A stretch of 64,000 nucleotides of DNA from an uncultured Collinsella sp. Its GTDB lineage: Bacteria > Actinomycetota > Coriobacteriia > Coriobacteriales > Coriobacteriaceae. Positions within the stretch are counted from its first letter, which is position 1; each line of letters starts with the position of its first letter. Location: assembly GCA_905197665.1 (NCBI GenBank), contig CAJJZP010000009.1:1-64000 (forward strand), written 5' to 3'. The position numbers and the translations under genes were made by a program. The notes beneath the pieces are model-generated. The model made no database searches, was not told the DNA's origin, and saw nothing but the letters and a program-made list of their open reading frames with translations. Positions 54,682 to 63,886 of this stretch are shown one piece after another.

Positions 54682-55836
54682 CTACTCGCGTGCCGCGCCG
54701 ACGTAGTCTTCATCGACCGTAATCTTGGCTATCGACTTGGGATATTCGGACTCCACCTGCTGCGCCAGCGTGCGCCTAAGGTCATCGGCGCCCATCGTTA
54801 AATCCGAAGGACGCACGCAGTCAAAAATCACGTTAGTGTGCGTAGGGCCCGGCACGCAGCGCAGGTCGTGGATCGAAATACGGCCGTCGATCTGTTTGGC
54901 CATCGCGTTGATGCGGAGGCGCATATCTGCCACCTTTGGATCGTCGGTCACGATGGGGTCGTAATGAAGCGTGACGATCATGCCGTCATCTTTCCTAAAC
55001 GCCTGCTCAATGTTGTCGAGCGTGTCATGACTCTCCAGCGGATCGGCTTCGGCCGCCATCTCGGCATGAGCGCTTGCGAACTTCCTGCCCGGGCCGTAGT
55101 CATGGACCATTAAGTCGTGAACGCCCAAAACACCCGGGTAGCTCATGATCTTGTCCCGGATGTGCTTGACCAGTTTTGGATCGGGAGCCTGGCCCAACAG
55201 CGGACTCACCGTATCACGAATCAGATCAAACCCGCTCCAGCCAATATAGGCGCCAACGGCAAGTCCAACCCAAGCATCAAGATTTACATGCGTCACCTGC
55301 GAAACAATTGCACAGATCAATACGGCACCCGTGGCAAGGACGTCGTTTTTAGAGTCCTGCGCGGTCGCGTGCAGCGTTTCGGACTCAATGCGGTCGCCGA
55401 GCTTTTGGTTAAGCGCCGCCATCCACAGCTTTACGACCATCGACAGCACAAGAACCGCAACCAGGGCAAGCGAGAACTCGACGGGTTCGGGATGGATAAT
55501 TCTCTCTGCCGAGGACTTAACGAGCTCAACGCCGATAAGCAGTACGAGGGCCGCCACGACCAGACCCGAAAGATACTCGTAACGACCATGGCCGTAAGGA
55601 TGCTCGGGGTCGGCGGGCTTGCTCGCCAGCTTAAAGCCCAAAACGCTCACGATGTTCGAACTGGCATCGGAAAGGTTGTTCATGGCGTCCGCTACGATCG
55701 AAACCGAGCCTGACACCACTCCGATAGCACCTTTCGCAGCGCAAAGTGCCACATTGGCGAGAATGCACACCATGCCCGTCAGCGTACCCACGCGCGCACG
55801 GTCACCCTGCGCACGACGAACAATCCATTCGACCAT
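54682..55836 (-). CDS. Cation diffusion facilitator (CDF) metal exporter
   Basis: 384 residues. Six membrane segments (about 15-210) are followed by a cytoplasmic CDF C-terminal domain (VLGVHDLMVHDYGPGRKFASAHAEM) and an extra about 85-residue tail holding a second ferredoxin-like repeat. The transport site reads N-x3-D (AMNNLSD) in TM2 and D-x3-D (QDSKND) in TM5. This fits the manganese or iron branch rather than the zinc H/D-x3-D branch. It exports metal by proton antiport. It is a single gene, transcribed convergently with none of its neighbours, 40 nt upstream of the phosphatase gene. Confidence 0.92.
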   Translation of the reverse strand: MVEWIVRRAQGDRARVGTLTGMVCILANVALCAAKGAIGVVSGSVSIVADAMNNLSDASSNIVSVLGFKLASKPADPEHPYGHGRYEYLSGLVVAALVLLIGVELVKSSAERIIHPEPVEFSLALVAVLVLSMVVKLWMAALNQKLGDRIESETLHATAQDSKNDVLATGAVLICAIVSQVTHVNLDAWVGLAVGAYIGWSGFDLIRDTVSPLLGQAPDPKLVKHIRDKIMSYPGVLGVHDLMVHDYGPGRKFASAHAEMAAEADPLESHDTLDNIEQAFRKDDGMIVTLHYDPIVTDDPKVADMRLRINAMAKQIDGRISIHDLRCVPGPTHTNVIFDCVRPSDLTMGADDLRRTLAQQVESEYPKSIAKITVDEDYVGAARE

Positions 55837-55917
55837 CTTTATCAGCCCCCATGGCGTTATCCATATAGATCCATTGCGTAACCGGATTGTAGTGTAGCCA
55901 CTTTATCCACAAGATAC

Positions 55918-55950
55918 AAAAAGGCCGCAGCCCACATGAGCCACGGCCTT
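55918..55950 (-). terminator. Terminator of the fatty-acid synthesis operon
   Basis: On the minus strand, AAGGCCG...GCTC and GGGC...CGGCCTTTTT form an interrupted stem with a short loop and a T-run, 11 nt after the accDA stop at 55961. Confidence 0.85.
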
Positions 55951-55960
55951 GGACACTTTG

Positions 55961-57685
55961 TCACATTGCGCGATACTGACCGATCGCTCGGTATTTTTCA
56001 TAGCGAAGATTGGTGAGCTCATCGGCATCGAGCGCACCCAGCTTGTCGAAAGCCGCGAACGCTGCGGACATCACGGCGTCGGCAATCTCCTCGTGCGACA
56101 ACCCTTCGTCTTTAACGATGCCATCGATAATGCCCAGCGATAGCAGGTCGGGGGCCGTGAGCTTCAACGCCTCAGCGGCCTCCTCTGCGCGATCGGTGTC
56201 CTTCCACAGGATCGATGCGCAGGCCTCGGGGCTTACCACCGAATAGGCAGAGCTCGAGAGCATAAGAATGCGGTCGGCAACAGACAGCGCCAGCGCGCCG
56301 CCGGAGCCGCCCTCCCCCGTCACCACGGATACGACCGGCGTCTTAAGACCGCTCATCTCCATGAGGTTTTGGGCGATCGCCTCGCCCTGGCCGCGCTCCT
56401 CGGCACCGATGCCGCAAAACGCGCCCGAGGTATCAACCAGACACAGCACCGGACGACCAAACTTTTCGGCTTGACGCATCAGACGCCGTGCTTTGCGGTA
56501 GCCCTCGGGATGCGCCATACCAAAGTTGCGGTGCATGCGCTCCTTGGTCGTGGTGCCGCGCTCGATGGCGATAACCGTCACGGGGCGTCCGTCTTTCCAG
56601 CCAATACCACCCACCACGGCGGCATCGTCACCAAAATAACGGTCGCCATGCAGCTCCACAAATCCATCCAGCCCCAGCAAGATCATCTCGCCCGCCGTGG
56701 CACGGTCTGCCGAGCGGGTCTGCTTGACAATCTCGAGCGCCGTCTTTGGTGCGGGCGTGCGCTTAAACAGATGTCCCAGCTTTTTGCCGCGGCGACCCGT
56801 ATGCACGATCTCGTGCGGCGCGCCCAGGCCAGGCGCGTGCCCCTCGTGCAACGCCAGCAGCTCGCCCACCGCAAGCGCGATCTCGCCACGCGGAACGACC
56901 GCATCGCAAAAGCCGTGCTCCAGCAAAAACTCGGAGCGCTGGAATCCCTTGGGCAGGCGCTTGTGCATGTTCTGCTCGATCACGCGCGGGCCGGCAAACG
57001 CCGTCAGGGCATCGGGCTCGGCCAAGATGATGTCGCCCTCCATGGCAAAGCTCGCAGTCACGCCGCCGGTCGTGGGATCGGTGAGCACCGTGATGTACAG
57101 ACCGCCTGCCTCGCTATGCCGCCTAACGGCTGCAGAGATCTTGGCCATCTGCATGAGCGAAGTCACGCCCTCTTGCATGCGGGCGCCGCCCGACACGGTA
57201 AAGCCAACAACCGGCAGCCCCAGCTCGGCCGCGCGCTCAAAGACGCGACAGATCTTCTCGCCCACCACGGAGCCCATCGAGCCCATCATAAAGCTGGCGT
57301 CCATAAAGAAGACCGCGGTATCGCAGCCGCAGACCTTGCCCCTGCCGCACACGACGGCATCGTGCTCGCCTGAGCGCTCACCAGCGGCCTTAAGCTTATC
57401 GGCATAGCCGGGAAACGAGAGGAAATCCTCCGATGCCAGATTGGCATCCCATTCCTCAAATGTGCCCGCGTCGACCGTCATGCGCAGGCGCGCGCGACCG
57501 CTCACACGAAAGTGCTTACCGCAACGAGGGCAGACCTCGAGGTTGTCGCGCAGACGCGCCTCATCGATCACGCGGCGGCACTCCGGGCACTTGATAAACA
57601 CGTGACGCGCGGGAAACTCGGCACACGACTCGGTTATCGGCCCCTCAAGGACATTGACCGTCTTCGCTTTTCTATTCATCAGCAT
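55961..57685 (-). CDS. accDA: Fused acetyl-CoA carboxylase carboxyltransferase, beta plus alpha (AccD-AccA)
   Basis: 574 residues. The N-terminal zinc ribbon has CPECRR and CPRCGK (about 33-57). The AccD crotonase-type domain includes MGSMGSVVGEKI and VSGGARMQEGV (about 133-165). The AccA half begins about 305 with LEIVKQTRSADRATAGEMI and holds GEGGSGGALALSVADRI (about 462). The complex transfers the carboxyl group from biotin to acetyl-CoA to make malonyl-CoA. In most bacteria these are two genes. The start overlaps the accC end by 14 nt (ATG 57685) or 8 nt (ATG 57679). It is the last gene of the fab operon. Confidence 0.96.
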   Translation of the reverse strand: MLMNRKAKTVNVLEGPITESCAEFPARHVFIKCPECRRVIDEARLRDNLEVCPRCGKHFRVSGRARLRMTVDAGTFEEWDANLASEDFLSFPGYADKLKAAGERSGEHDAVVCGRGKVCGCDTAVFFMDASFMMGSMGSVVGEKICRVFERAAELGLPVVGFTVSGGARMQEGVTSLMQMAKISAAVRRHSEAGGLYITVLTDPTTGGVTASFAMEGDIILAEPDALTAFAGPRVIEQNMHKRLPKGFQRSEFLLEHGFCDAVVPRGEIALAVGELLALHEGHAPGLGAPHEIVHTGRRGKKLGHLFKRTPAPKTALEIVKQTRSADRATAGEMILLGLDGFVELHGDRYFGDDAAVVGGIGWKDGRPVTVIAIERGTTTKERMHRNFGMAHPEGYRKARRLMRQAEKFGRPVLCLVDTSGAFCGIGAEERGQGEAIAQNLMEMSGLKTPVVSVVTGEGGSGGALALSVADRILMLSSSAYSVVSPEACASILWKDTDRAEEAAEALKLTAPDLLSLGIIDGIVKDEGLSHEEIADAVMSAAFAAFDKLGALDADELTNLRYEKYRAIGQYRAM

Positions 57686-59015
57686 AGAGATGCCCCATCA
57701 GATCGGTGTGATACATGCCCGACAAGAACTCTTCGTTTGCCAGCACGTCGAGCTGAAGCTCACTGTTTTCGCTCACGCCCTCAATCACGAGCTCGCCCAG
57801 GGCCGAGCGCATCTTGCGAATGGCGCCGTCGCGCGTAGGTGCGCACACGATGAGCTTGCCGAGCATGGAGTCGTAGTACGGCGGAACGGCAGCACCGGTA
57901 AACATAGCCGAGTCCCAGCGCACGCGCGGACCGCCCGGTACACGCAGCGTGGTGATCGTTCCGCACGACGGAAGGAAGTCCGGCGTCTCGGCATTGATGC
58001 GGCATTCCATGGCATGGTTGCGGACCGGTACGTCCTCCTGCTCAAACGGCAAGGGCTGGCCGGCAGCCACGCGCAGCTGCCACTTAACCAGGTCGGTATC
58101 GGTCACAAACTCCGTAACCGGATGCTCCACCTGCAAGCGCGTGTTCATTTCCATAAAGTAGAAATTGCCGTCATCTGAGTACAAAAACTCGATGGTGCCA
58201 GCGCCCTCATAGCCAACGGCACGAGCCAGGTCGCGCGCGGCCTTGTGCATACGGGCACGAATATCATCGCGTCCGTCGAGGCACGGCGCGGGGCTCTCCT
58301 CGATCAGCTTTTGGTTGCGGCGCTGCACCGAGCACTCGCGCTCGCCGAGCGAAAACACATGGCCCTGCTTATCGGCCATAATCTGTACCTCAACGTGATG
58401 TGCCGGCGCAACGAACTTCTCCATGTAGCACTCGCCGTCGCCAAAAACGGCCTCACCCTCGGCACGCGCCTCGATGAACGCCTTTGCCGCATCTTCCACG
58501 CGCTCGACCTTGCGAATACCGCGACCGCCGCCGCCCGCGCGCGCCTTAATAAGCACGGGGCAGCCGATGCGCTCGGCCTCGGCCGTTGCTTCCTCGGGGC
58601 TTTTGAGCAAATCGCAGCCCGGCACGATGGGCACGCCCGCAGCAGCGGCCGTTCGGCGTGCGGCGTCCTTGTCGCCCATGCTGTCGATCACCTCGGCCGA
58701 AGGACCGACAAACGCCAGACCGAACTTGTCGCAGTCGCGCACGAAGCTCGCCTTCTCGGAAAAGAAGCCATAGCCGGGATGAATTGCCTTGGCGCCCGAC
58801 TTTACGGCACAGGTGAGCACGGCATCGTCGTTGAGGTAGCTCTCGGCAAGACGCGGGCCGCCGATGCAATACGCCTCGTCGGCAAGCTGCACGTGTAGCG
58901 CGTCCGCATCGGCCGTGGAATAAACGGCGACGGTCTTGATGCCCATATCGCGGCACGCGCGGATAACACGGACCGCGACTTCGCCGCGGTTGGCGATGAG
59001 CACTTTGTCGAACAT
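57672..59015 (-). CDS. accC: Acetyl-CoA carboxylase biotin carboxylase subunit
   Basis: 447 residues. The ATP-grasp biotin carboxylase starts MFDKVLIANRGEVAVRVIRACRDMGI, with the glycine-rich ATP loop ARAGGGGRGIRKV (about 163) and catalytic EMNTRLQVEHPVTE (about 286). It carboxylates biotin on AccB using bicarbonate and ATP. ATG 59015 has AAGGAAGG; the 37 extra upstream codons overlap fabZ and were rejected. It lies 10 nt after fabZ. Confidence 0.97.
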   Translation of the reverse strand: MFDKVLIANRGEVAVRVIRACRDMGIKTVAVYSTADADALHVQLADEAYCIGGPRLAESYLNDDAVLTCAVKSGAKAIHPGYGFFSEKASFVRDCDKFGLAFVGPSAEVIDSMGDKDAARRTAAAAGVPIVPGCDLLKSPEEATAEAERIGCPVLIKARAGGGGRGIRKVERVEDAAKAFIEARAEGEAVFGDGECYMEKFVAPAHHVEVQIMADKQGHVFSLGERECSVQRRNQKLIEESPAPCLDGRDDIRARMHKAARDLARAVGYEGAGTIEFLYSDDGNFYFMEMNTRLQVEHPVTEFVTDTDLVKWQLRVAAGQPLPFEQEDVPVRNHAMECRINAETPDFLPSCGTITTLRVPGGPRVRWDSAMFTGAAVPPYYDSMLGKLIVCAPTRDGAIRKMRSALGELVIEGVSENSELQLDVLANEEFLSGMYHTDLMGHLYADE

Positions 59016-59025
59016 GGAGCCTTCC

Positions 59026-59448
59026 TTAACTTTCGTGCATGAGTGCAAAAGACATATCGGCGCGGCAGCAAACCTCACCGTTGACGCTCGCAGTACCCGT
59101 CGCAAAGCGGAACGGCCCGCGCGCACGCGTGATGGAGCACACTAGATCCACCGTGTCGCCCGGGCGCACCGGACGCTTAAAGCGCACCTTGTCCAGACTC
59201 GTGTAGAACGGCGTCGCGCCGCGCGCCTCCTCATCGCCCATCAGCAGCACGCAGCAGTTCTGGGCGAGCATCTCGCACTGAATCACGCCGGGAACGACCG
59301 GGTTTCCCGGAAAATGTCCCTGCAAAAAGTACTCGTCGCCTGTAATCGTGATCTTGCCGTGGGCCTCGTCGCCCACCAGCTCGGCTTCGTCGAGCAAAAG
59401 CATCGGCTCGCGATGCGGTAACAGCTTCTTGAGCTCTTCTTTGTTCAT
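59026..59448 (-). CDS. fabZ: 3-hydroxyacyl-ACP dehydratase FabZ
   Basis: 140 residues, hot-dog fold. The conserved start is LLPHREPMLLLDE, and the catalytic His is in GHFPGNPVVPGVIQCEMLAQ with its partner Glu. It removes water from 3-hydroxyacyl-ACP during chain elongation. ATG 59448 follows AGGTGA at the accB stop. It is placed between accB and accC, the arrangement found in Clostridium/Coriobacteria-type fab operons. Confidence 0.96.
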   Translation of the reverse strand: MNKEELKKLLPHREPMLLLDEAELVGDEAHGKITITGDEYFLQGHFPGNPVVPGVIQCEMLAQNCCVLLMGDEEARGATPFYTSLDKVRFKRPVRPGDTVDLVCSITRARGPFRFATGTASVNGEVCCRADMSFALMHES

Positions 59449-59457
59449 GGATATCAC

Positions 59458-59931
59458 CTATCCGATCCTCATGAGGCAGCTGCCAAACTCCACGAGGTCG
59501 CCGTCGGCCACGCAGATCTCGAGCACCTCACCGTCTGCCTCGGCCGTCACCTCGTTGAGAACCTTCATGGCCTCGATGATGCAGAGGGTCTCGCCGGCCT
59601 TGACCTTGGAGCCCACGCGCACAAATGGCTCGTCGCCCGGCGCAGGGGCAGCATAGAAGACGCCCACCATGGGAGCAGTCACCTCGGTGCCCTTGGGCTC
59701 CGGCGCGGCGGCAGGTGTCTGCGTGGCGGGTTCCGGTGCGGCAGGCGCGACTGTGGGAGCTGCAACTTGAGCGGCCATGGCGCTCGGCATAGGCATGGGC
59801 ACGGCAACCGGCTGCGCCACACTCGCGCGCTCGAGTTCGACCGCGGTGCCATCGGGCTCCTCAACACGTACGCGCGTAAGGCCGCGGTCCTCCATCACAT
59901 CGGCTATCTCGGCAAGTCTTTTGGAATCCAT
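59458..59931 (-). CDS. accB: Acetyl-CoA carboxylase biotin carboxyl carrier protein
   Basis: 157 residues. After an N-terminal AccB-type helix (MDSKRLAEIADVMEDRGLTRVRVEE) comes a Pro/Ala-rich linker and the biotinyl domain (about 83-157). The biotin attachment Lys is in CIIEAMKVLNEV. It carries the carboxybiotin between AccC and AccDA. It lies 3 nt after fabF and is coupled to fabZ downstream. Confidence 0.97.
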   Translation of the reverse strand: MDSKRLAEIADVMEDRGLTRVRVEEPDGTAVELERASVAQPVAVPMPMPSAMAAQVAAPTVAPAAPEPATQTPAAAPEPKGTEVTAPMVGVFYAAPAPGDEPFVRVGSKVKAGETLCIIEAMKVLNEVTAEADGEVLEICVADGDLVEFGSCLMRIG

Positions 59932-59934
59932 GCT

Positions 59935-61182
59935 CTAGCTCCTCGTATATCTACGCAGCGCGATGGCGGCGTTGTGCCCGCCAAAGCCCAGGTTGGTCGA
60001 AAGCGCCCAGGTAAGGTCGGCGCGAACCGCTCTATTAGGCGTGTAATCAAGATCGCAGGCGGGATCGGGCGTGTGGTAGTTAATGGTCGGGGGCACCACG
60101 CCCTGCTCGAGCGCCATGGCACAGGCCATGACCTCGATGGCACCCGTGGCACCGATCATGTGCCCGGTCATCGACTTGGTCGACGAGACGTGCGCGGCGC
60201 GTGCCGCGTCCTCGCCGAGCGCCCGCTTAATGCCCGCCGTCTCGGACGAATCATTAAGCTTGGTCGAGGTGCCGTGGGCATTGATGTAGAGACCCTCGGA
60301 AGGCTTGACGTCGCCCTCGGCCACCGCCAGCGATATCGCGCGGGCAATGCCGGCAGCCTCGGGATCGGGACTCGTGATGTGATAAGCATCATCGGTGTTG
60401 CCGTAGCCCAGGACCTCGGCATAAATGTGCGCACCGCGCGCCTGCGCATGTTCCATGCTCTCGAGTACCAGCACGCAGGCGCCCTCGCCCATCACAAAGC
60501 CGTCGCGGTCTGCATCGAACGGGCGGCAAGCCGTCGCAGGATCGGGGTTGGTGGTCAATGCGCGGCAGGACGTAAAGCCTGCAACGGCATCGGGGATAAT
60601 GGCCGCCTCGGCGCCGCCCGCGAGGATCGCGTCGGCATAGCCGTGCTTGATGGCGCGGAACGCCTCGCCCACCGCATGGGCCGAGGTCGCGCAAGCAGTC
60701 ACGACTGGCAGGGTCGGTCCCTTTGCCTTGTGGCGGATCGCGATATTGCCCGAAGCCATGTTGGGGATCATCATCGCAATCATATAGGGCGCTGCGCGGC
60801 GAGGTCCACGATCGGCGATCGTGTGGACGTTGTCGACGAGCGTCGTCATGCCGCCCACGCCCGAGCCCACGTAGACGCCCAGGCGCTCACGATCGATGGC
60901 GCCTTCGACATCAAAGCCCGCATCGTGCATTGCCTCGTCCGAAGCCGCCATCGCAAACTGAACGCAGGGGTCGAGATGCTTGGCGTCACGCTTGCCAAAG
61001 TACTCGTTGCCGTCAAAGCCCTTGACTTCGGCCGCCACCTTGACGGTAAACGCATCGGTATCGAAGTGCGTGATCGGGCCGATGCCACAGGTCCCGGCGC
61101 ACATGGCCGCCCAGGTGGCAAGCGCGGTGTTGCCGAGCGGCGATACGGCACCGATGCCGGTGATTGCAACTCTCTGTTCCAT
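59935..61182 (-). CDS. fabF: Beta-ketoacyl-ACP synthase II FabF
   Basis: 415 residues, thiolase fold. The catalytic Cys is in VTACATSAHAVGEAF (about 162), and the two His are in NAHGTSTKLND (about 300) and KSMTGHMIGATG (about 335). It condenses malonyl-ACP with acyl-ACP. MEQRVAITGIGAVSPLGN was chosen as start (ATG 61182, GAGGAG at 6 nt) over the frame start at 61200. Confidence 0.96.
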   Translation of the reverse strand: MEQRVAITGIGAVSPLGNTALATWAAMCAGTCGIGPITHFDTDAFTVKVAAEVKGFDGNEYFGKRDAKHLDPCVQFAMAASDEAMHDAGFDVEGAIDRERLGVYVGSGVGGMTTLVDNVHTIADRGPRRAAPYMIAMMIPNMASGNIAIRHKAKGPTLPVVTACATSAHAVGEAFRAIKHGYADAILAGGAEAAIIPDAVAGFTSCRALTTNPDPATACRPFDADRDGFVMGEGACVLVLESMEHAQARGAHIYAEVLGYGNTDDAYHITSPDPEAAGIARAISLAVAEGDVKPSEGLYINAHGTSTKLNDSSETAGIKRALGEDAARAAHVSSTKSMTGHMIGATGAIEVMACAMALEQGVVPPTINYHTPDPACDLDYTPNRAVRADLTWALSTNLGFGGHNAAIALRRYTRS

Positions 61183-61221
61183 CATGGTCTCCTCATCCAA
61201 GCCGTTCTTCGGCCCTGGTTT

Positions 61222-61995
61222 CTACATCGCCATTCCGCCGTCGACGCGCACGACCTCGCCCGTAATGTAAGCAGCCGCATCGCTCGCTAAAAAGCGCACC
61301 ACGCCGGCCACTTCCTCGGGACGTGCCATGCGCTTAAGGGGAATCTGTTCCTCGGTTGCTGTACGCACCTTCTCCGAGAGCTTTGCCGTCATATCTGTCT
61401 CGACAAACCCGGGGGCGACCGCGTTCGCTCGTACGCCACGAGGCGCAAGCTCGCGCGCCACCGCCTTGGTAAGCCCTATCACGCCTGCCTTGGAAGCAGC
61501 GTAGTTGGCTTGCCCGGCATTGCCCATCAGGCCCACGACCGAGCTCATGTTGACGACGCAACCGCCGCGCTGGCGCATAAAGGTCTTGGTGAGCGCGCGC
61601 GTCATATTGAATGTTCCCTTGAGATTGACATCGAGCACGCGATCGAATGCGTCATCGCCCATGCGTATGAGCAGGCCATCGCGGGTGATGCCGGCGTTGT
61701 TGACGAGCGCCCAAATGGAACCAAAGTCGTTGAGGACCGCTTCCACGCACGCGTTGACGGCAGCGGGATCGGTCACGTCGCATTGATATGCGCGTGCCGT
61801 GGCGCCAACCGCCTCACAGGCTTCGCACGTCTTGCGCGCCGCATCGACGCTGCCGGCATAGACGACGGCGATATCAAAGCCGTCCTCCGCCAGACCGACA
61901 GCGCAGGCGCGGCCGATACCCCGCGAGCCGCCCGTGACCAGTGCCACGCGACGTGAGTCGTTGCGCTCGAGCGCGCCGTTGTTCAAGTTGCCCAT
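61222..61995 (-). CDS. fabG: 3-oxoacyl-ACP reductase FabG
   Basis: 257-residue short-chain dehydrogenase. The NADP-binding motif is VTGGSRGIGRACA (about 20), NNAG lies about 102, and the catalytic Ser-Tyr-Lys is in MSSVVGLMGNAGQANYAASKAG. It reduces 3-oxoacyl-ACP. An 18-residue N-terminal tail precedes the fold. ATG 61995 has AAAGGA at 5 nt. It lies between fabD and fabF. Confidence 0.96.
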   Translation of the reverse strand: MGNLNNGALERNDSRRVALVTGGSRGIGRACAVGLAEDGFDIAVVYAGSVDAARKTCEACEAVGATARAYQCDVTDPAAVNACVEAVLNDFGSIWALVNNAGITRDGLLIRMGDDAFDRVLDVNLKGTFNMTRALTKTFMRQRGGCVVNMSSVVGLMGNAGQANYAASKAGVIGLTKAVARELAPRGVRANAVAPGFVETDMTAKLSEKVRTATEEQIPLKRMARPEEVAGVVRFLASDAAAYITGEVVRVDGGMAM

Positions 61996-62025
61996 GTCAT
62001 TCCTTTCGGGTTACAGCCCTGTGGA

Positions 62026-62952
62026 CTATGCGAGCTCGTCGGCAATAGCTGCGACCTGCTCGGCCGTTTCGCACGAATACACGCGAACGTCGCTCAGCGT
62101 ACGCTTGACCAGGCCCGACAGCGTTTTGCCAGGGCCGACCTCAATAAACGTGTCGATGCCCTGATTCTGCAGAGTATGCAGCGTGTCGACCCAGCGCACG
62201 GCATGACTCACCTGGTTGGCCAGCATCTCCGCTGCCGCCTGCGGGTCGGCCGGATAGGGCGCCGCTGTCATATTTGCCATAACAGGAATCAGCAGCGGGG
62301 ACGGCGCGTGACCGGCCTCGATATATGCAGCAAGGCCACAGGTCGCCTCGGCCATATAGGGGCTATGAAATGCGCCCGACACCGCGACTTTCATAGCGCG
62401 GCCGCCAGCCTCTTTTACTAGGACGTCGAGCTCCTGCAGCGCCTCGGGCGCTCCGGCAACAACCGTCTGCTGCGGACTGTTGTAGTTGACCGGCCAGCAG
62501 TCCTCGCCGGCCTGTTTTGCCAGGTTCTCGACTTGCGCCGCATCGAGCTTGATGACGGCGCGCATGCCGCCCGGATGGCGCTCGGCAGCCGCGGCCATCA
62601 GCGCCGCGCGCTCGCACACGAGCTCAAAGCCCGCTCGCGTATCGAACGCCCCCGCAAAGGTGAGCGCGGCGACCTCGCCAAGCGAAAAACCCGCACAGGC
62701 GGCAGGTACCACGCCGCGCTCACGCAGGGCGACAGCCGCTGCCAGATCGTGAACGAACACGCACGGCTGCGTGTTCTCGGTCTGCGAGAGTTCCTCCTTG
62801 GAGGCGCTTCGGCACTGCTCACTGGTCCCCGGGCGCACCTCGTCGGCAATGGCGAACACCTCGGCGGCGGCCGGCGATGCCTCGATCAGGTCGACGCCCA
62901 TCGCGGGGTGCTGGGCGCCCTGGCCGGCAAACAGAAACGCTACGCCACCCAT
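62026..62952 (-). CDS. fabD: Malonyl-CoA:ACP transacylase FabD
   Basis: 308 residues. It starts VAFLFAGQGAQHPAMGVDLIE; the nucleophile Ser is in CAGFSLGEVAALTFAG (about 93), and the partner His lies in VSGAFHSPYMAEA (about 200). It loads malonyl onto ACP. The frame overlaps the end of fabK by about 13 nt (ATG 62952) or 19 nt (GTG 62958), so the two are coupled. Confidence 0.96.
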   Translation of the reverse strand: MGGVAFLFAGQGAQHPAMGVDLIEASPAAAEVFAIADEVRPGTSEQCRSASKEELSQTENTQPCVFVHDLAAAVALRERGVVPAACAGFSLGEVAALTFAGAFDTRAGFELVCERAALMAAAAERHPGGMRAVIKLDAAQVENLAKQAGEDCWPVNYNSPQQTVVAGAPEALQELDVLVKEAGGRAMKVAVSGAFHSPYMAEATCGLAAYIEAGHAPSPLLIPVMANMTAAPYPADPQAAAEMLANQVSHAVRWVDTLHTLQNQGIDTFIEVGPGKTLSGLVKRTLSDVRVYSCETAEQVAAIADELA

Positions 62953-63884
62953 GCGCACGCACCCTTCAGGACGTGCTCGGCGCCATCGACCAGGTCGTCA
63001 ACGATTTCACGTGCACTTTGGCGCTCGTTGACCATGCCGGCAATCTGTCCACACAAAAACGAGCCCTCTTCGTAATTGCCGTCCTTGGCGGCCTTGCGAA
63101 GGGCGCCCGTGCCCATGGCCCCGAGCTCCTCGACGCTTACGCCCGCCGCCTCGCTCTTGGCGTAGGCGTTGGTGAAGGGGCTCTTGAGGGCACGCACCGG
63201 GTGTCCCGTCGAGCGGCCGGTCGCACGCGTCGAGGTGTCGTTGGCCTTCAGGACCATCTCCTTGTACTGCTCCGATACGGTGCACTCATCTGCGATCAGA
63301 AAGCGCGTACCCACCTGCACGCCGGCGGCGCCCAGCATAAAGGCGGCCGCCACGCCGCGGCCATCGGCGATACCGCCAGCCGCAACCACGGGAATATCGA
63401 CCGCATCGACAACCTGCGGCACCAGTGCCATCGTCGAGGTCTCGCCAATATGGCCGCCTGATTCGGTACCCTCGGCAACCACGGCAGTGGCTCCACGACG
63501 CGCCACGAGGCGCGCCAGCGCCACCGAGGCAACGACCGGGATAACCTTGATGCCCGCCTCGTTCCACGCCTTCATGTACTTGGTGGGATTGCCGGCACCC
63601 GTCACGACGACCGGCACCCGCTCGTCAATCACGACCCGCGCGACCTCGTCGGCAAACGGGCTCATGAGCATGACGTTGACGCCAAAGGGCTTATCCGTCC
63701 TGGCGCGCAGCTCATGAATCTGGTCGCGCAGCCAGTTGGCGTCGGCGTTCATGGCCGCGATAATCCCTAAGCCGCCCGCCTCGGACACTGCGGACGCCAG
63801 CGAGGCGTCGGCGATCCAGGCCATACCGCCCTGGAACACGGGCTTTTCGATGCCGAGCAGATCGCAGAGAGGAGTCTTGAGCAT
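62940..63884 (-). CDS. fabK: FMN-dependent enoyl-ACP reductase II FabK
   Basis: 314 residues, nitronate-monooxygenase-like TIM barrel. Features are FQGGMAWIADASLASAVSEAGGLGIIAA (about 18-45), VVTGAGNP, the catalytic His in EGTESGGHIGE (about 145) and the FMN phosphate site AAGGIADGRG. It does the last reduction of elongation. FabK replaces FabI, so triclosan resistance is expected if no FabI exists. It lies 2 nt after the ACP stop. Confidence 0.96.
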   Translation of the reverse strand: MLKTPLCDLLGIEKPVFQGGMAWIADASLASAVSEAGGLGIIAAMNADANWLRDQIHELRARTDKPFGVNVMLMSPFADEVARVVIDERVPVVVTGAGNPTKYMKAWNEAGIKVIPVVASVALARLVARRGATAVVAEGTESGGHIGETSTMALVPQVVDAVDIPVVAAGGIADGRGVAAAFMLGAAGVQVGTRFLIADECTVSEQYKEMVLKANDTSTRATGRSTGHPVRALKSPFTNAYAKSEAAGVSVEELGAMGTGALRKAAKDGNYEEGSFLCGQIAGMVNERQSAREIVDDLVDGAEHVLKGACAWVA

Positions 63885-63886
63885 CT

